A DNA stretch of 64,000 nucleotides from NCBI RefSeq assembly GCF_032884065.1, contig NC_088872.1, forward strand, positions 38,237,132 through 38,301,131. The letters run 5' to 3'. Within the stretch, counting starts at the first letter, position 1, and every line of letters starts with the position of its first letter. The translations under genes were made by a program, and so were the position numbers. The notes below the pieces were generated by a model. That model ran no database searches. It saw only the letters and a program-made list of their open reading frames with translations, and was not told the origin of the DNA. The DNA comes from Artemia franciscana (lineage: Eukaryota > Arthropoda > Branchiopoda > Anostraca > Artemiidae). Shown here piece by piece: positions 51,950 to 63,339 of the stretch.

Positions 51950-52860
51950 ATCTAGTTTTTATTAATGATCTTCCGGATGCTATTGGAGCTATTTCTGCAA
52001 TTAGAAATGTTATTGATACTGAACCTCCTAGCGGTAGGGTCATCACGCTCCTATTGGCTGATGATACAACTCCGATTTGTGTTGCTCCAAACGAAAAACT
52101 GCTAATGTCGACGCTTAATTTGGCAATGAATAAAATATGTATATGGTTAAAGGTAAATCGGCTTGCATTGATTATACGTAAATCCAATTTTGTTATTTTT
52201 TCATGATCACCAAATTAATACCCATGGATTACGAAAATAGACTTTGAGAGGAGAACATTCGGGAACTCGGGAATTATCCGTAAATCAAAATATATTCCTT
52301 CCCCATACTTCACGATTACTTTATTTTTCATTGATTCATTCGTGTATTATATATTGTTCGACCAATATGGCTTGGAATTTTTCCTTCTTTTTTTCGTCCA
52401 ATTCGTGTGATACAGAACGACGCCATTAGGCTTTTTTTGTGGAGTTGCAAACCGAGATTCTATGAGACAGGGAAATAAATATAATCCCTGCAGCTGGACT
52501 GCGTGATTTTTATACACTGATTTTGTTTATAAGTATTATAATGGATATCTTCCTGATATTGTTTTAAGGAATATTCTGAGAGAGGTCAGATGTTCACCAA
52601 CAGGACACACGGGCAAAGGGCCCTCGTTTAGTTTCTAATAGGTCTTCTTTGTCTATTATTTATAGATTAGGGTCTAAGCTTTGGAATAAGCTCAGTACAG
52701 GTGCAAAGCATTGCATAATTTTAATCAATTTAAATCTGAGCTGCAATTGGAGTTGCTTGGTAAATATACTTTTGAATCACATTAAAAGAATTTATTTATA
52801 TTTCATCGTTTATTTTGTTGCGTCGAGATTTGAATATGTTATGTTTTTGGTAGAATAATT
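51950..52860 (+). mobile_element. CR1/Jockey-like LINE, 3' part (broken)
   Basis: It resumes with FINDLPDAIGAISAIRNVI, then LLLADDTTPICVAPNEKL (LADDT is the catalytic motif of the RT palm) and MNKICIWLKVNRLAL. Shifted frames follow with YSSLIHSCIIYC, NDAIRLFLWS, a DFYTLILF segment and SIIYRLGSKLWNKLST, which match the usual C-terminal Y.Hs...Y....W, A.R and GP.LWN.LP segments. Stops and shifts make it inactive. Confidence 0.78.
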
Positions 52861-54140
52861 GATTATGTGGATTGTTTTGGTACTTGGTTTCATTCCCTTA
52901 TTTTTTTTTTTTATTCTATTTTTTTGTTTTTTAGTTTTCTTTTCTTTTCTCGTGATCGTTTGTTATCTAAAAGTCCAGCCTCGCAAGCTATACTTTTGCT
53001 GTACTATTAATAATATATCATTTTTATAATAATAAAAGCTGTTCTACTACTAATATCATATTGGAGACGAGTGACCAATATTGTATTTTAGAAACTGCCG
53101 TCAATGGTGTGATTCTGCTGAAAAAATGTTGTCAATGGTTTGTTTTGAATCCTTTGCTCATTAGCCCGTAAGAGCATGTTGTTTTTCATTAAGGCAAAGG
53201 GCATGAGTCTTATTATGAATGCTTCTTTTCTTCTGAATCCTTTCTGAGGGGTGAATCTGTGAATGTTTTTAGTGTTTTGCATGATATACATTTTAAATTT
53301 GATAGACATATATTAGAAGTTGTACAAGTAATAATTATCTATTAAACTAAATAAGAACCTTAAAAGGTGCAATCTCAGGAAGCTCCTGACGCTTTCCTAC
53401 AGTTAAGTTCGGCCTATTCTGCGGTATAGTCTACAGTTTTATATTCGGAGAACTGTTTCTACTCTCATGTAATCACCAAGCTTAAATTTTTGTTCAATTT
53501 TGTAGAAATCCTACAGATCTAATTAATATACAGTAATACTGAGGACACTGATACTACTTCCTTTATGATTTAAGATGTTATAGCTCAACTAGTGAGGACC
53601 TTTTTGAATCATATGCTGAAAAGTCCTGGAAAAAGAGGACAATATGCTTTTGCTAAAATGGTTGCTAAATCGTGAATTACTCAGCCTTATTCAGCTGCTG
53701 AAGCGACTAAATCACCCAAACACAGTATAGCAGGTAGTCAGTGTAATCTGCCAAGGTCTTGGCTGCGTCTATGTAAGGTCGAAAAGCCTATACTCATCTA
53801 AGGAATTTTATTTTATGGCTTTAGTAAAAAATTTCTTTTACAGATGTAATTTTATGAGTAAGTTTATTTTATTTTTTTTTATATCGCTAATGACGTCTTT
53901 TGAATATATATAGCCAAAATATTAAATAGATTATACTACCATGTTATTCACTGTTTTCACAAATGTCCAGCTTATCTTCTTCTTCTTTTCTGCCAATGGC
54001 TTGTTATTGTCTATTTCGTACTATTTCTTTTTATAGAGTTATTTTGAAGCTACACTCAGTTAATTTACACAATATCAATTCAAATAGAAGAATTTAATCG
54101 AGACGAAATTTCGTATGATCTCCATACAAACTACAAATAC
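52861..54140. other. Intronic non-coding stretch
   Basis: Nothing recognised. AT-rich, with T runs near 52903 and 53870. Confidence 0.4.
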
Positions 54141-55050
54141 TAACACCTCACAGCAGTACCAATGCCTATTAACACCACACAGGTACTCCACCCTAGTCTA
54201 TTCAAAGCTTCACTCTTAACCCCCTGGATGACCTGATCTTCGTTTGGCCCTTGAAGAAACCGTTGTATTCAAAATTCTAGTCTTGGTTCACAGATATGTC
54301 TTCCTATTCTTCCAAATTTTTTCCCACTGCAAGAAAACACCCCGGGCCTTGGCTCTTCCAATTTTAATATCTTCACTGCATCCGCCATCTTTACTAACAA
54401 TGCTACTTAGACAAGTAAATCTATCCACTATACTGGTCTTCTCATTACGCAACATTATTACTTTACCTTCATTTTTTCCTAGTCTGAGCAACTAAGTCTT
54501 CTTGACATTGATTTTGAAACCTATTCTTGCACCATGAACTCCAAAAACCTCCAAAACTTCATTCATTTTGAAACCATTCTCATCTGGGACATTAAAATAG
54601 TCCACACAACCTAGTCTAGGAGAGTTTTATTATAGAACTAGATTCCGCTCCCTGCCATAGTCTTTGCCGCCTTTCTTAAAACTAATTTCTCAAGATGATC
54701 CAAATAATTGGGGATAGAACATAACCCTGCTTAGATCTTGATTCAAATACCAAACCAGCAGCTAACCTCATTTACTACCTTAACCGCAGCAATATTGTTC
54801 TCATACATAGCACTAATCACTTTACTGTATTTATCTGGTATACCATATAAGCATAAAACCTTCATTAGAGGTATTCTATCGGCTGAATCAAACTCCTGTT
54901 CATAATCTACAGAACTGATGATTAAAACTGTCTCTTAATTCGGGTCCTTTCAAATTAATAATATAAGAATGAAAACTTGGCCGACAAGTCATCTCCACTT
55001 CCTAAAACCTCGCAATTTTTCTCTCAAAACCCCATTTACAGTACCTTTAA
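54140..55050 (-). mobile_element. Degenerate copy of the 15640-type LINE
   Basis: On the minus strand, ISKDGG-type and KARGVFLQWEKIWKN segments (SIVSKDGGCSEDIKIGRAKA) align with SIISEDGGSSEDVKSRIAKA of the copy at 15649-16347. Farther 5', the + strand text TACCTTAACCGCAGCAATATTGTTCTC and TCTGGTATACCATATAA repeats the 16600-16680 text. The 3' tail carries CACCTCACAGCAGTACCAATG but with a deletion before the GHILRM segment. The copy ends near 55050 with CCCCATTTACAGTACCTTTAA. Confidence 0.75.
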
Positions 55051-55059
55051 GTTGACGTA

Positions 55060-55420
55060 ATTGTTGAAGAAATAACTTTTTGAATGTTCATAGATTTCAT
55101 AGCAAAGCAAGCTATACATGCAGGAAATTGGTAGGTGTTCATTGAACAAACAAAATGCCTCTACAATTACCCCAGTCATTATATCACCACACCATCTTTT
55201 TACTGGTCTTAAGTTTAATTGGAGTAAAAGCAATTCCTTGTTCAATTCAAATATGTAATATTTTTGGAAACGTCATTAAAAGGTTACCACTGTCCCTCGA
55301 GGAGGCATGCACCCCGTACTTGTTGAAGAAATAACTTTTTAATGTTCATAGATTTCATAGGCATTTTGTTTGTTCAATGAACACCTAACTAATTTCCTGC
55401 ATGTATAGCTTGCTTTCCTT
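55060..55420. repeat. Compound direct plus inverted repeat
   Basis: A segment of about 42 bp (TTGTTGAAGAAATAACTTTT, then GAATGTTCATAGATTTCATAG) occurs at 55060-55102 and, directly, at 55321-55361. The approximately 55 bp following the first copy (GCAAAGCAAGCTATACATGC ... AACAAACAAAATGCC) follows the second copy in inverted orientation (GGCATTTTGTTTGTTCAATG ... GCTTGCTTTCC). The spacer has no recognised content. Confidence 0.85.
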
Positions 55421-55497
55421 GGTTTCCCATGTTAATTTTTGTTAAGGTAATGAGTAAAAACTTCCCAACAATTATGTTTTTCAAAGCATTCATTATA

Positions 55498-55800
55498 TAA
55501 TCAGTTGTCTTCACTGTTTCTTTCTTTCAAGAAAAGCCTTAATAAAATATTCTCAAAGACAACACATCCTTTATAATCAGTTACTAAAGTACAGTGGATG
55601 CAGGACTTCTCCTCTAGAGATGGGAGATTAAAGTTCCAGCCGCTCTGTGGTAACACAAGTATCTTGCATACTTCTCTCCTCTTGGCTCTTTTTTCAGAAT
55701 CAGCAGTAGAACTTTTTTCTTTTGAATCAAAATAACATATATTAGAAACAAGAACTAGCAGAACTAGTGAAGAACGAATTACAGTGTCATCGCTGCCCAT
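55498..55800 (-). CDS. Possible small secreted protein (99 aa), resembling part of an EEPD1-like exon
   Basis: ATG at 55800 opens an uninterrupted 99-codon frame ending in TGA (55498-55500). Residues 8-26 (IRSSLVLLVLVSNICYF) look like a signal peptide or anchor, followed by a Lys/Ser linker with KRAKRR, a possible furin-type site. The remainder has four Cys (REVC, SCIHC, KGC) and ends SEDN. A TGACGTCA motif lies about 70 bases upstream. Oddly, KGCVVFENI and its codons resemble NGCAVLEDI of the EEPD1-like exon at 44613-44786. The frame lies on the same strand inside an EEPD1-like intron. It could be a secreted peptide gene, a duplicated exon, or chance. I do not recognise a family. Confidence 0.35.
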
Positions 55801-55863
55801 GGCACAGTTTAACAGTTAAAATGATGTTACTCTAACGTCATTTATGGTTTTAACCTACGATTA

Positions 55864-55871
55864 TGACGTCA
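55864..55871. promoter_or_regulatory. CRE-type palindrome TGACGTCA
   Basis: TGACGTCA upstream of the possible small gene ending at 55498, with TAACGTCAT and TGACGTTA half-site variants nearby (55833-55842). Such 8 bp matches also occur by chance and in the Helitron ends. Confidence 0.3.
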
Positions 55872-56651
55872 TTCTTCATCTTGTATACGAAAATAAAGCT
55901 TTTTGTCACAAAATTGACTTTACTTTAAATCTTGTGTTTTGTTAAATACAAAAGGCACTAGATGTAGAAGTTTTCTTTAACTTGAGCCCTTAAACAGCTC
56001 TCTACGAAATTCCGGCACCCCACTAGCAGTGGAGAAAAAAACAAAAAAGAGGAGCATCAGTGCTCCCCACGCAAAAGTGGCTTTCTTTGTTGTTCAAGAC
56101 AAGGGACAGTAAGTCTCTTCCACAAGGTTTTCATCCGTGGCGGTTTCAATGGCATACTTTTTACTTTGACCCAATTTGGTCTCAAAACAATTAGTTTAGG
56201 GTTACTATTGTCCATGGTTCATCATTCACTATGTTTAGTACTGTATCTAACTCTTCTTCGTAAACAAATATCCCTTCGTTCCCAAATTATCACAAATCTT
56301 CCATTTTTTTTATAGTTTCTTATAGCTTTATTTTGGTTTAAGGTACCCTGCTAATTATCTCTCTGTCCATGTTCTGCTCCATACTAAGATCTCCCAAATT
56401 CCTCAACTTTAAAGACCTTCAAGAGAACCCAGAGGAACTTGAAAATCTCGAAATCCCAACATAAAATTCCCTGCTACAGACCGTTTTACTCTTCGGTCTT
56501 AAAATTACTCACAGCAATAAAAATTTTCCCTATATCTTCTCGGCAACCCTACATTTGTACACGGTGAATTCGTTTATTTAGCATATGAACCTTAACATTT
56601 CTACAATTCAGAATTTGAGGTATGTTGAGTTTCTCAAATATAGCACACTCA

Positions 56652-56860
56652 TTAATAAGTATCTACAACATTATCCACACAAATTTAAGAAATTGCTTCT
56701 GTTACCCAGGCACCTAGTATATTTTACTAGTTTACTAGTATCTTTTTTATATATTTTACTAGTACATTCACACTCTTAATAAGTATCTACAACATTATCC
56801 ACACAAATTTAAGAAATTGCTTCTGTTACCCAGGCAACTAGTATATTTTACGTCTTTCTC
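56652..56860. repeat. Two-copy tandem duplication, about 124 bp period
   Basis: TTAATAAGTATCTACAACAT and the following AAATTGCTTCTGTTACCCAG and CTAGTATATTTTAC occur at 56652 and 56776, nearly identical. The spacer contains TTTACTAGT repeats. Confidence 0.85.
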
Positions 56861-56929
56861 TGTAAATACGTATTTTTATAGGTTGTTGTAGGGATATTTA
56901 GAGGGCTTCTTCTGTCCCTTAAATGAATT

Positions 56930-57180
56930 AGGCTTCAATGAAACCGTCATATCGTTGGTTGCAGCGACAGATGCAACCTAGCAAAGAGCGAACCACGGCC
57001 CATAGTAGCCAAAATTTGGAAACGGGTCTAAAAAAAATACATGATGAGGAAATATTGTCATTTGTAGCGGATCCAGAAAAGAAGAAGAATACGGCATTAG
57101 ACTTTAAAGTCCCTACCGGTGGTGCTAACCTCCGTTTCTTGGCCATTCAGCCAGGAAGTACAATGGGGGGTTGGGGGCCA
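56930..57180 (+). repeat. SINE-like dispersed repeat
   Basis: CGGCCCATAGTAGCCAAAAT, TTGGAAACGGGTCTAAAAAA and TTAAAGTCCCTACCGGTGGT recur in part elsewhere: GACCCATAGCAACCGGAAGT plus AAAACGGTTTAAAAAA at 38194-38240, and TTAAAGTCCAAACCGGTGGT at 40964-40983. The 117-codon frame through this copy (56938-57291) is therefore probably not a gene. Confidence 0.55.
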
Positions 57181-57850
57181 ACCATCCTGTGCTTTCGCAC
57201 ACCCTTCCTGTCTACCTTCCCAAGATTCAGAAAGGATACAGAAAAAATAATTATTGTTTCGATAAGTCTTAATAGTAAAATGTTATTTTAGAAAAACAAT
57301 ATGGGAATTCCAAAAAATAGCCAGAAAGCCCTAGAAAATGGCGTCGGGTCGAAACGAAAAGTACATAGTTGGAATCATTATTGCCGAAACTCCCGTATAG
57401 CAAAGTTATGGGCCCTCACCTTGACCAACAAGGAAAATATATTTTTTTTTGCAATGGTAGCACTGACCTCTTTTTACTTTCTTGCATCTTTTTCTATTTT
57501 TTTTTCTCATTGCTAGCAAGGCACTGGATCATCATGGAGAGCTGCACACACCTATCTGTTGAAAAGTAGCCTCTCTATGGTATAATGACATACCTGCATA
57601 CACTTTGTATGTGTGTGTGTGTGGGTGGGGGTGCAAATAATATTTTGGGACTGGGAAAAACTTCTTCGAAGCCCTCAAAAACAGGCAAATTAAACAAAAA
57701 TATAGAAAACCCTTTAAAAAACCTGAAATCTAGACATTCCGAGGGAGGGGAAGGGGAGCTTAAAAGTCCCTCCTTTACATACCTGTCTGCTGTAAAGGGG
57801 GTGAATATAAGGTTGTTGAAAAAATTATCAATCTGAAGTCTAATACTTAC

Positions 57851-57986
57851 TTGATAGTCCATTGGATGTTAGTTCTTCACTTATTGATCCACCATCTTCA
57901 ACCGTTAAGTATGGCATGAAAGCTAGCATAAAGCGGAAATTTATGGAGCGAACCCGTTTCAAATCCTGAAGTGACCGGAAAGATCC
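57851..57986 (-). CDS. EEPD1-like, exon completing the second HhH domain
   Basis: The acceptor CACTTAATTTTTCAAG is followed by GGA TCT TTC CGG; the donor is TCA A|GTAAGT. It encodes GSFRSLQDLKRVRSINFRFM, LAFMPYLTVEDGGSISEELT and SNGLS plus one base. GSFRSLQDLKRV completes the second helix-hairpin-helix begun in the exon at 62330 (RREEK|GSFRS matches the family's RREHGPFRSVEDL). The usual GI/GV of the second hairpin is RSI here, so the second HhH is degenerate. Confidence 0.82.
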
Positions 57987-58401
57987 CTTGAAAAATTAAG
58001 TGTTTTATTAAGACCCAAAGCACATTGTGATGTATGGCAGTGTGATATAACCCGAGCATTAAGTTCATTATATCATACTGAAGAATAAGGCGTAGAGAGA
58101 AACCCAATGCATACTCTAAACACACATTCATTTTAGTAAGAGGTTTTTTTTTGAAAGGAGACTGAAAACACAAATTGAAACGTAGATAGGATACAGGGGA
58201 GGGGGTTCCATAAGACTAGCCAAAGGATCTCTATTTCCAGAAGGTCGGATAAAAGGACATTGCAATACACAAAATATGGAACCTTTTATATGAGTCAATT
58301 CCCCTCAAATCGGTATAAAAAACAACAGCAATACAACAATCTAAAATTTTGGATTGTTCACAAATATAGTTAATAATATTAATAATATATACGCGAAAGA
58401 A

Positions 58402-58681
<280 letters not shown>

Positions 58682-58682
<1 letters not shown>

Positions 58683-60075
58683 ATTCCAACTCAAGTCTGT
58701 CCCTGAAGAGTTACCCAAGTATGATCTACAGCCATTCTAATAGATCCCTTTTCCTGGAATTGCACTATTCTAATGGAAACTACTAGAAAGCAGGGTCAAA
58801 TAGCCTGAATCAATTGACCAAATACACTGTTTTAGGCCATGGCGGTAATCCAAGCGAAAACTTTGATTATTTACACTTTTTCTAGAGGAAAGAGGTCTAA
58901 ATACAGAACATTTTTAGACTTTCAATTTGCGATGTTTCTGGGGGATGACTTGTGGAACAATCTTTGAGCTATTTACCCAACTTCCCTTTTCCACAGGTAT
59001 GTCTATCTGTGTCCTACGCTTTCCTTCAAGATGATCGGTTGTATGCCTGTTTTATTTTTGTTTCATTAAAAAAAAGTTACACACACAAGAATGTTTATCT
59101 GAATGTGAGAATAAGAAAATCGGTTTCAAAGCCACAAAAGACAAGTGACGAGTGACAGAATGCATTGGGTCTTTTTAATTTGGGCTGTATATTTGAACAT
59201 AGAGGAGGTGGGAGGTGGGAAATCTAATTGAACATTAGAGCCAGCTATAAACTATAGCGGGCCTGCATGCAAACTGTGGTAGCTAAAGTTATTTTGCATA
59301 TTATGAAGTAAGGATTGTTTCGAACTTAACATTGTCTGAATACTTTACATCCCCCCCCCTAATATGCAAATATATAGCCCAAATTGCATGAGTCCAATGC
59401 ATTCTGTCAAACTAAATAAGTCTTGTGTTTGTGAAATATAAAATCGGTTTTTACAGATCTACAGATCAAAATTCTTGAATGTGTTCTGAATAATCAACAA
59501 GTACCAAAAAAAAACTCCCTGGGCTTCGATATCAATTGTCTGATGTATTTGTTTATACATAACACTAGGATGATAGTGATAAAAAGCAACATCCGGTTTT
59601 TAGTAATGTGTACTTACGTCATACGCGAACTTTTGACATTTTTTCTTATTGGCAATTAGAGGCAATGCCTTATCTCTTACAGTAAAAGAATACTTCTTTC
59701 AGTAATCATTTAATCTATCAGTCATTAGAACAGTTGTTTTCGTTATGTCGATGGTGATCCTTTTCTACTTGAATTCCTTTCTTTTTTTTGGTCAATAGCC
59801 ATATTTTTCTTATCGGCGACAATGCAGCAAACAGAGTTCTTTATACTTTATTTATTTACTTATTTATTTTTTAGAATGAATGGAACTTTTGCGCAGTCAA
59901 CATGTTTTCACATCCATTAGTAAACCGATGGCATGACCTACAATGTATGGAAAAGTCAGGAAAACATATTCAATTGCGGAGTTTGGTTCTTCAAAAAAAA
60001 ATTACTAAAAAGTCTATATAATAATTCTAAATATCTGGCTTTATGCATTAAGTCCGTTCCTAAGCTTCACTAAAC
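58682..60075. other. Intronic non-coding stretch
   Basis: Nothing recognised. Confidence 0.4.
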
Positions 60076-60345
60076 AAAAAAAAAACAAGTTTTTTAAATG
60101 AAAGTAAGGAGCGACATTAAAACTTAAAACGAACAGAAATTACTCCGTAAACGTCCCGCTCTTTTCGCTAAATTTTTTTACTGTTTTAAGAAGTAGAGTT
60201 AAGAGAAAGAGTCGAACTTTAGCGTAAAGAGCGGGGCGTAGAGGAGGAAAAGCCCCTTTTCATATACGGAGTAACTTCTGTTCGTTTTAAGTTTTAATGT
60301 CGCTCCTTACTTTCATTTAAAAAAAAAACTTGTTTTTTTTTTGTT
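60076..60345. repeat. Foldback: inverted repeat with arms of about 80-110 bp
   Basis: The left arm AACAAGTTTTTTAAATGAAA, GTAAGGAGCGACATTAAAAC, TTAAAACGAACAGAAATTAC, TCCGT is matched by the right arm ACGGAGTAACTTCTGTTCGT, TTTAAGTTTTAATGTCGCTC, CTTACTTTCATTTAAAAA ending in poly-T. Even the middle parts (CCCGCTCTTTTCGCTAAA / TTTAGCGTAAAGAGCGGG) are complementary, so the whole could extrude as one hairpin. Confidence 0.9.
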
Positions 60346-61715
60346 TGATTTCTGGACGTTTTTGAATTAATGCATTTTTTTATCTTGGCTCTCCGCGCAT
60401 AAATAATGAAAACGAAATTTGCATATTAATTTTTTTAGGGCTAAATGGCTTTTTCATAGTTTTAATCGGAAGATTCTGAGAAAAAAGGAAGCGAGTAATC
60501 AATATTTTGATTACTTAAAAAGTCAACTATAACTTTCAATTTTTTACTAACGTTTTCATAAGTAAAAAATATACATAACTTATGTAGCGAACTTCTATAT
60601 TCACATGTTTTTATTGCGTATATGAGGGGGCTCACCCCTCGTCGATACCTCGCTCTTTACACTAAAGCTTAAATTTTGTCCCAATTCCTTAAGAATGACC
60701 CCTGAATCACAAAGGCCGTAGAATAAATAGTTGAAATTACTAAAAATACTTTAGCGCAAAGAGCGAGGTATTACGAGGAGGTAAACCCCTCCTATGCGTA
60801 GTAATTTCTGTTCGTTTTAAGTTTTAATGCTGCTCCTTACTTTCAGTAGAAAAAACTTTTCATATTTATTTTTTCATTGTTTTTTTTAAATAATGCTAGA
60901 AAATCCTGCGCCCCCTCCATTGAAAGTCTCTTCCCCCTTGAGAAGTTCCTCCATGGAAAGATCCACCCGCGTATCCCCCCTCCCTCAACTCTCCCCCCAA
61001 ACCAAAAAATCCCCCTGAAAATGTCTGTACACTTCCCAGTAATCATTACTATATGTAAACACAGGTCAAAGTTTGTAACTTGCAGCCCCCACCACGGGGA
61101 CTGCAGGGGAGTAAGTCGTCCCCAAAGACATAGTTATTAGGTTTCTCGACTATGGTGAATAAAATGGCTATCTCAGAAGTTTGATCCGGTGACTTTTGGG
61201 GAAAAATGAGCGTGGGAGGAGGGCTAGGTGTGTGACCTCCAGCTTTTTGGTCACTTAAAAAGGGCACTAAAACTTTTAATGTCCGTTAGAATGAGCCCTT
61301 TCGCGACATTCTAGGACCACTGAGTCGATACGATCACCCCTGGGAAAAAAACAAAAACAAATAAACACGCATCCGTGATTTGTCTTCTGGCAAAAAATGC
61401 GAAATACCACATTTTTGTAGATAGGGACTTGAAACTTCTACAATAAGGTTCTCTGATACGCTGAATCTGATGGTGTGATTGTCGTTAAGATCGTATTACT
61501 TTTAGGGGGTATTTCCCCCTATTTTCTAAAATGAGGCAAATTTTCTCAGGCTTATGAAAAGGCTCATTTATGAAATTTAATATACTTAAAATCAGCATTA
61601 AAATTCGATTCTTTTGATGTAACTATTGGCATCAAAATTCCGTTTTTTAGAGTTTTGGTTACTATTGAGCTGGGTCGCTCCTTACTACAGTTCGTTACCA
61701 CGAACTGTTTGATGA
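60346..61715 (+). repeat. Dispersed element, GTCGCTCCTT-ended family, copy 3
   Basis: Collinear with copy 1 over about 900 bases, including AATCCTGCGCCCCCTCCATT, GTAAGTCGTCCCCAAAGACA, TCGATACGATCACCCCTGGG and the end GGTCGCTCCTTACTACAG with the hairpin CAGTTCGT-TACC-ACGAACTG at 61688-61707. A further inverted TTTAGCGCAAAGAGCGAGGT block sits at 60750-60775. The foldback at 60076-60345 is its left part. Confidence 0.75.
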
Positions 61716-62329
61716 GAGACCATCTCACAATCTGTGTGTAATATTCCCACCTTTAAAACTTCTTTTAATTTATATGCAGATAAGCTTTCTCTTCATTACT
61801 TACCAATACATATTCTGAATGTTTACCAATACGCATTATAAATAGAATTTACAAATGTATTTTCTTATATTTAATGCAACATAATTTTGATTGAAAAAGA
61901 TAATAGTTTTGACCTTTATATATAACGACAGAGACAAGGTTTCTTTCTGCATTCTAGCAACAATAATTCTATTAAATAGTCATGTGATGCACAATAAGAA
62001 TTTCAAAATAAAAACTATTATTATATAAGTTATTATTATATAAACTCCTCACAACGCATCACAGGCTGATCAGCTGTTGTCTTTTTTTCTTTTCTTTTTT
62101 ACGTAAAAGCAATGCCATGTATTATGTAATAAAAGTATTCCGGCGATAGATTCTTTATAAAATCCTAAAAATTTATACATCAAAACCACCTATGTCGTTT
62201 GTGGGTTAAAACGACATCATTCACAATAAACAATAGTATTTAGCACCTCTTAACTGGGTTAAAGGGACAAAATTCATCTTTCAACAAATTCCCTGAAAAT
62301 TGTGTCCGCAAATACAGAGATTCACTCAC
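61716..62329. other. Intronic non-coding stretch
   Basis: Nothing recognised; it begins the intron after the first HhH exon on the minus strand (donor GTGAGTG at 62329-62323). Confidence 0.5.
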
Positions 62330-62674
62330 CTTTTCCTCTCGACGATGCACTATAGCAGCTGCCATTTCTTGGGTCATTCCAGGTACTGTCATCAATTCAA
62401 AAATGGATGCCTTATTTACATTCAAAGACCTGGACGATCTTAATGAGCTTCTATCAGTACTATTTCTCCTAAGACCAGGTTTCACGCATATGTCACTTCT
62501 AAACGCGTGAAACATTGCAGCACCAACGCCAGAAACAAGGGCGATATCTTCGGGTCGCCGAAAAGTGCCGATGTTTTTTCGGTGAGCGACGATTGCTTCA
62601 GCTATCTGGCGGGTTATGCCAGGAAGTGTCATAAACTCCTCAACAGATGCTGTGTTTATGTCCAATGCATTGTA
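62330..62674 (-). CDS. EEPD1-like, exon with tandem HhH (ComEA-like) domains
   Basis: The acceptor GTTCTTTTATTCTAG precedes TAC AAT GCA TTG; the donor is GAA AAG|GTGAGTG. It has 115 codons. The first HhH reads LDINTASVEEFMTLPGITRQ, IAEAIVAHRKNIGTFRRPED, IALVSGVGAAMF. After a Ser/Arg linker (RRNSTDRSSLRSSRS), the second reads LNVNKASIFELMTVPGMTQE, MAAAIVHRREEK. The two NTAS/NKAS-x(3,4)-L-M-T-(L/V)-PG(I/M) hairpins separated by a short linker are the signature of the N-terminus of EEPD1, a 5' flap nuclease-related protein implicated in replication-fork repair and lipid efflux in vertebrates. Further N-terminal sequence would lie above 62674. Six joined exons total about 420 codons, against 569 in human EEPD1. 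Confidence 0.88.
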
Positions 62675-63339
62675 CTAGAATAAAAGAACTTGTAAATAAA
62701 TCATATGCACGACATGCTCATTTTTCAATATAAAACTAAGACAAGATTGAAGCCAAGTTCATTAATAACTCATAATATTCATTAAAAGCAAAGCCATTGT
62801 TAAGATAGAATATTCGGTGGAACAATATCGACTATTAAGTATATACCAGAGCATTCTGGAGAGAGGGAAGGTGACTCTTAAAAATGCTAATGAAACAAAG
62901 AAAGAATATGAAAATTAAAAAGTATTATATTTCTTGGCGAGGGAGGAGAATCAAATACCCTTAATAGTGTTTATGGGCCCAGAAAAGGACGAGAGGGTTC
63001 AGTGTCCCATTTAAAACTAGCTTCAATAAAAGCATACAAACTGAAAAAAAATACCATACACAGTAGAAGATAAAACCATGAAATAAAAAAAAAAAAATTA
63101 TTCAGACCACACCATTGAAAGTAAACTCTGAAGTACGGTAAAGACTATTTCCAAATATAATTTTGTTTTATTGCGTAAAACTAACCTCTGCAATAGTTTT
63201 TATCGGGATTCAAAATCCTACTAAGCTATTGTTTTTTTTAAACAAGATAATTTACGATAGTTGTAAGCAAAATAATAAAGCAGTCGATCCTCAGGGTAAA
63301 CAAAATCCGGTATCCCAGAAATACTGCTATTTACTACTA
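62675..63339. other. Upstream intron or flank of the EEPD1-like gene
   Basis: AT-rich. No first exon was identified. Confidence 0.4.

Noticed and set aside
51891..52187. 98-codon minus-strand frame
   Set aside because: Antisense of the LINE LADDT-containing segment on the plus strand.
56938..57291. 117-codon plus-strand frame starting MKPSYRWLQR
   Set aside because: It overlaps a dispersed repeat with copies at 38194 and 40964, so it is not likely a gene.
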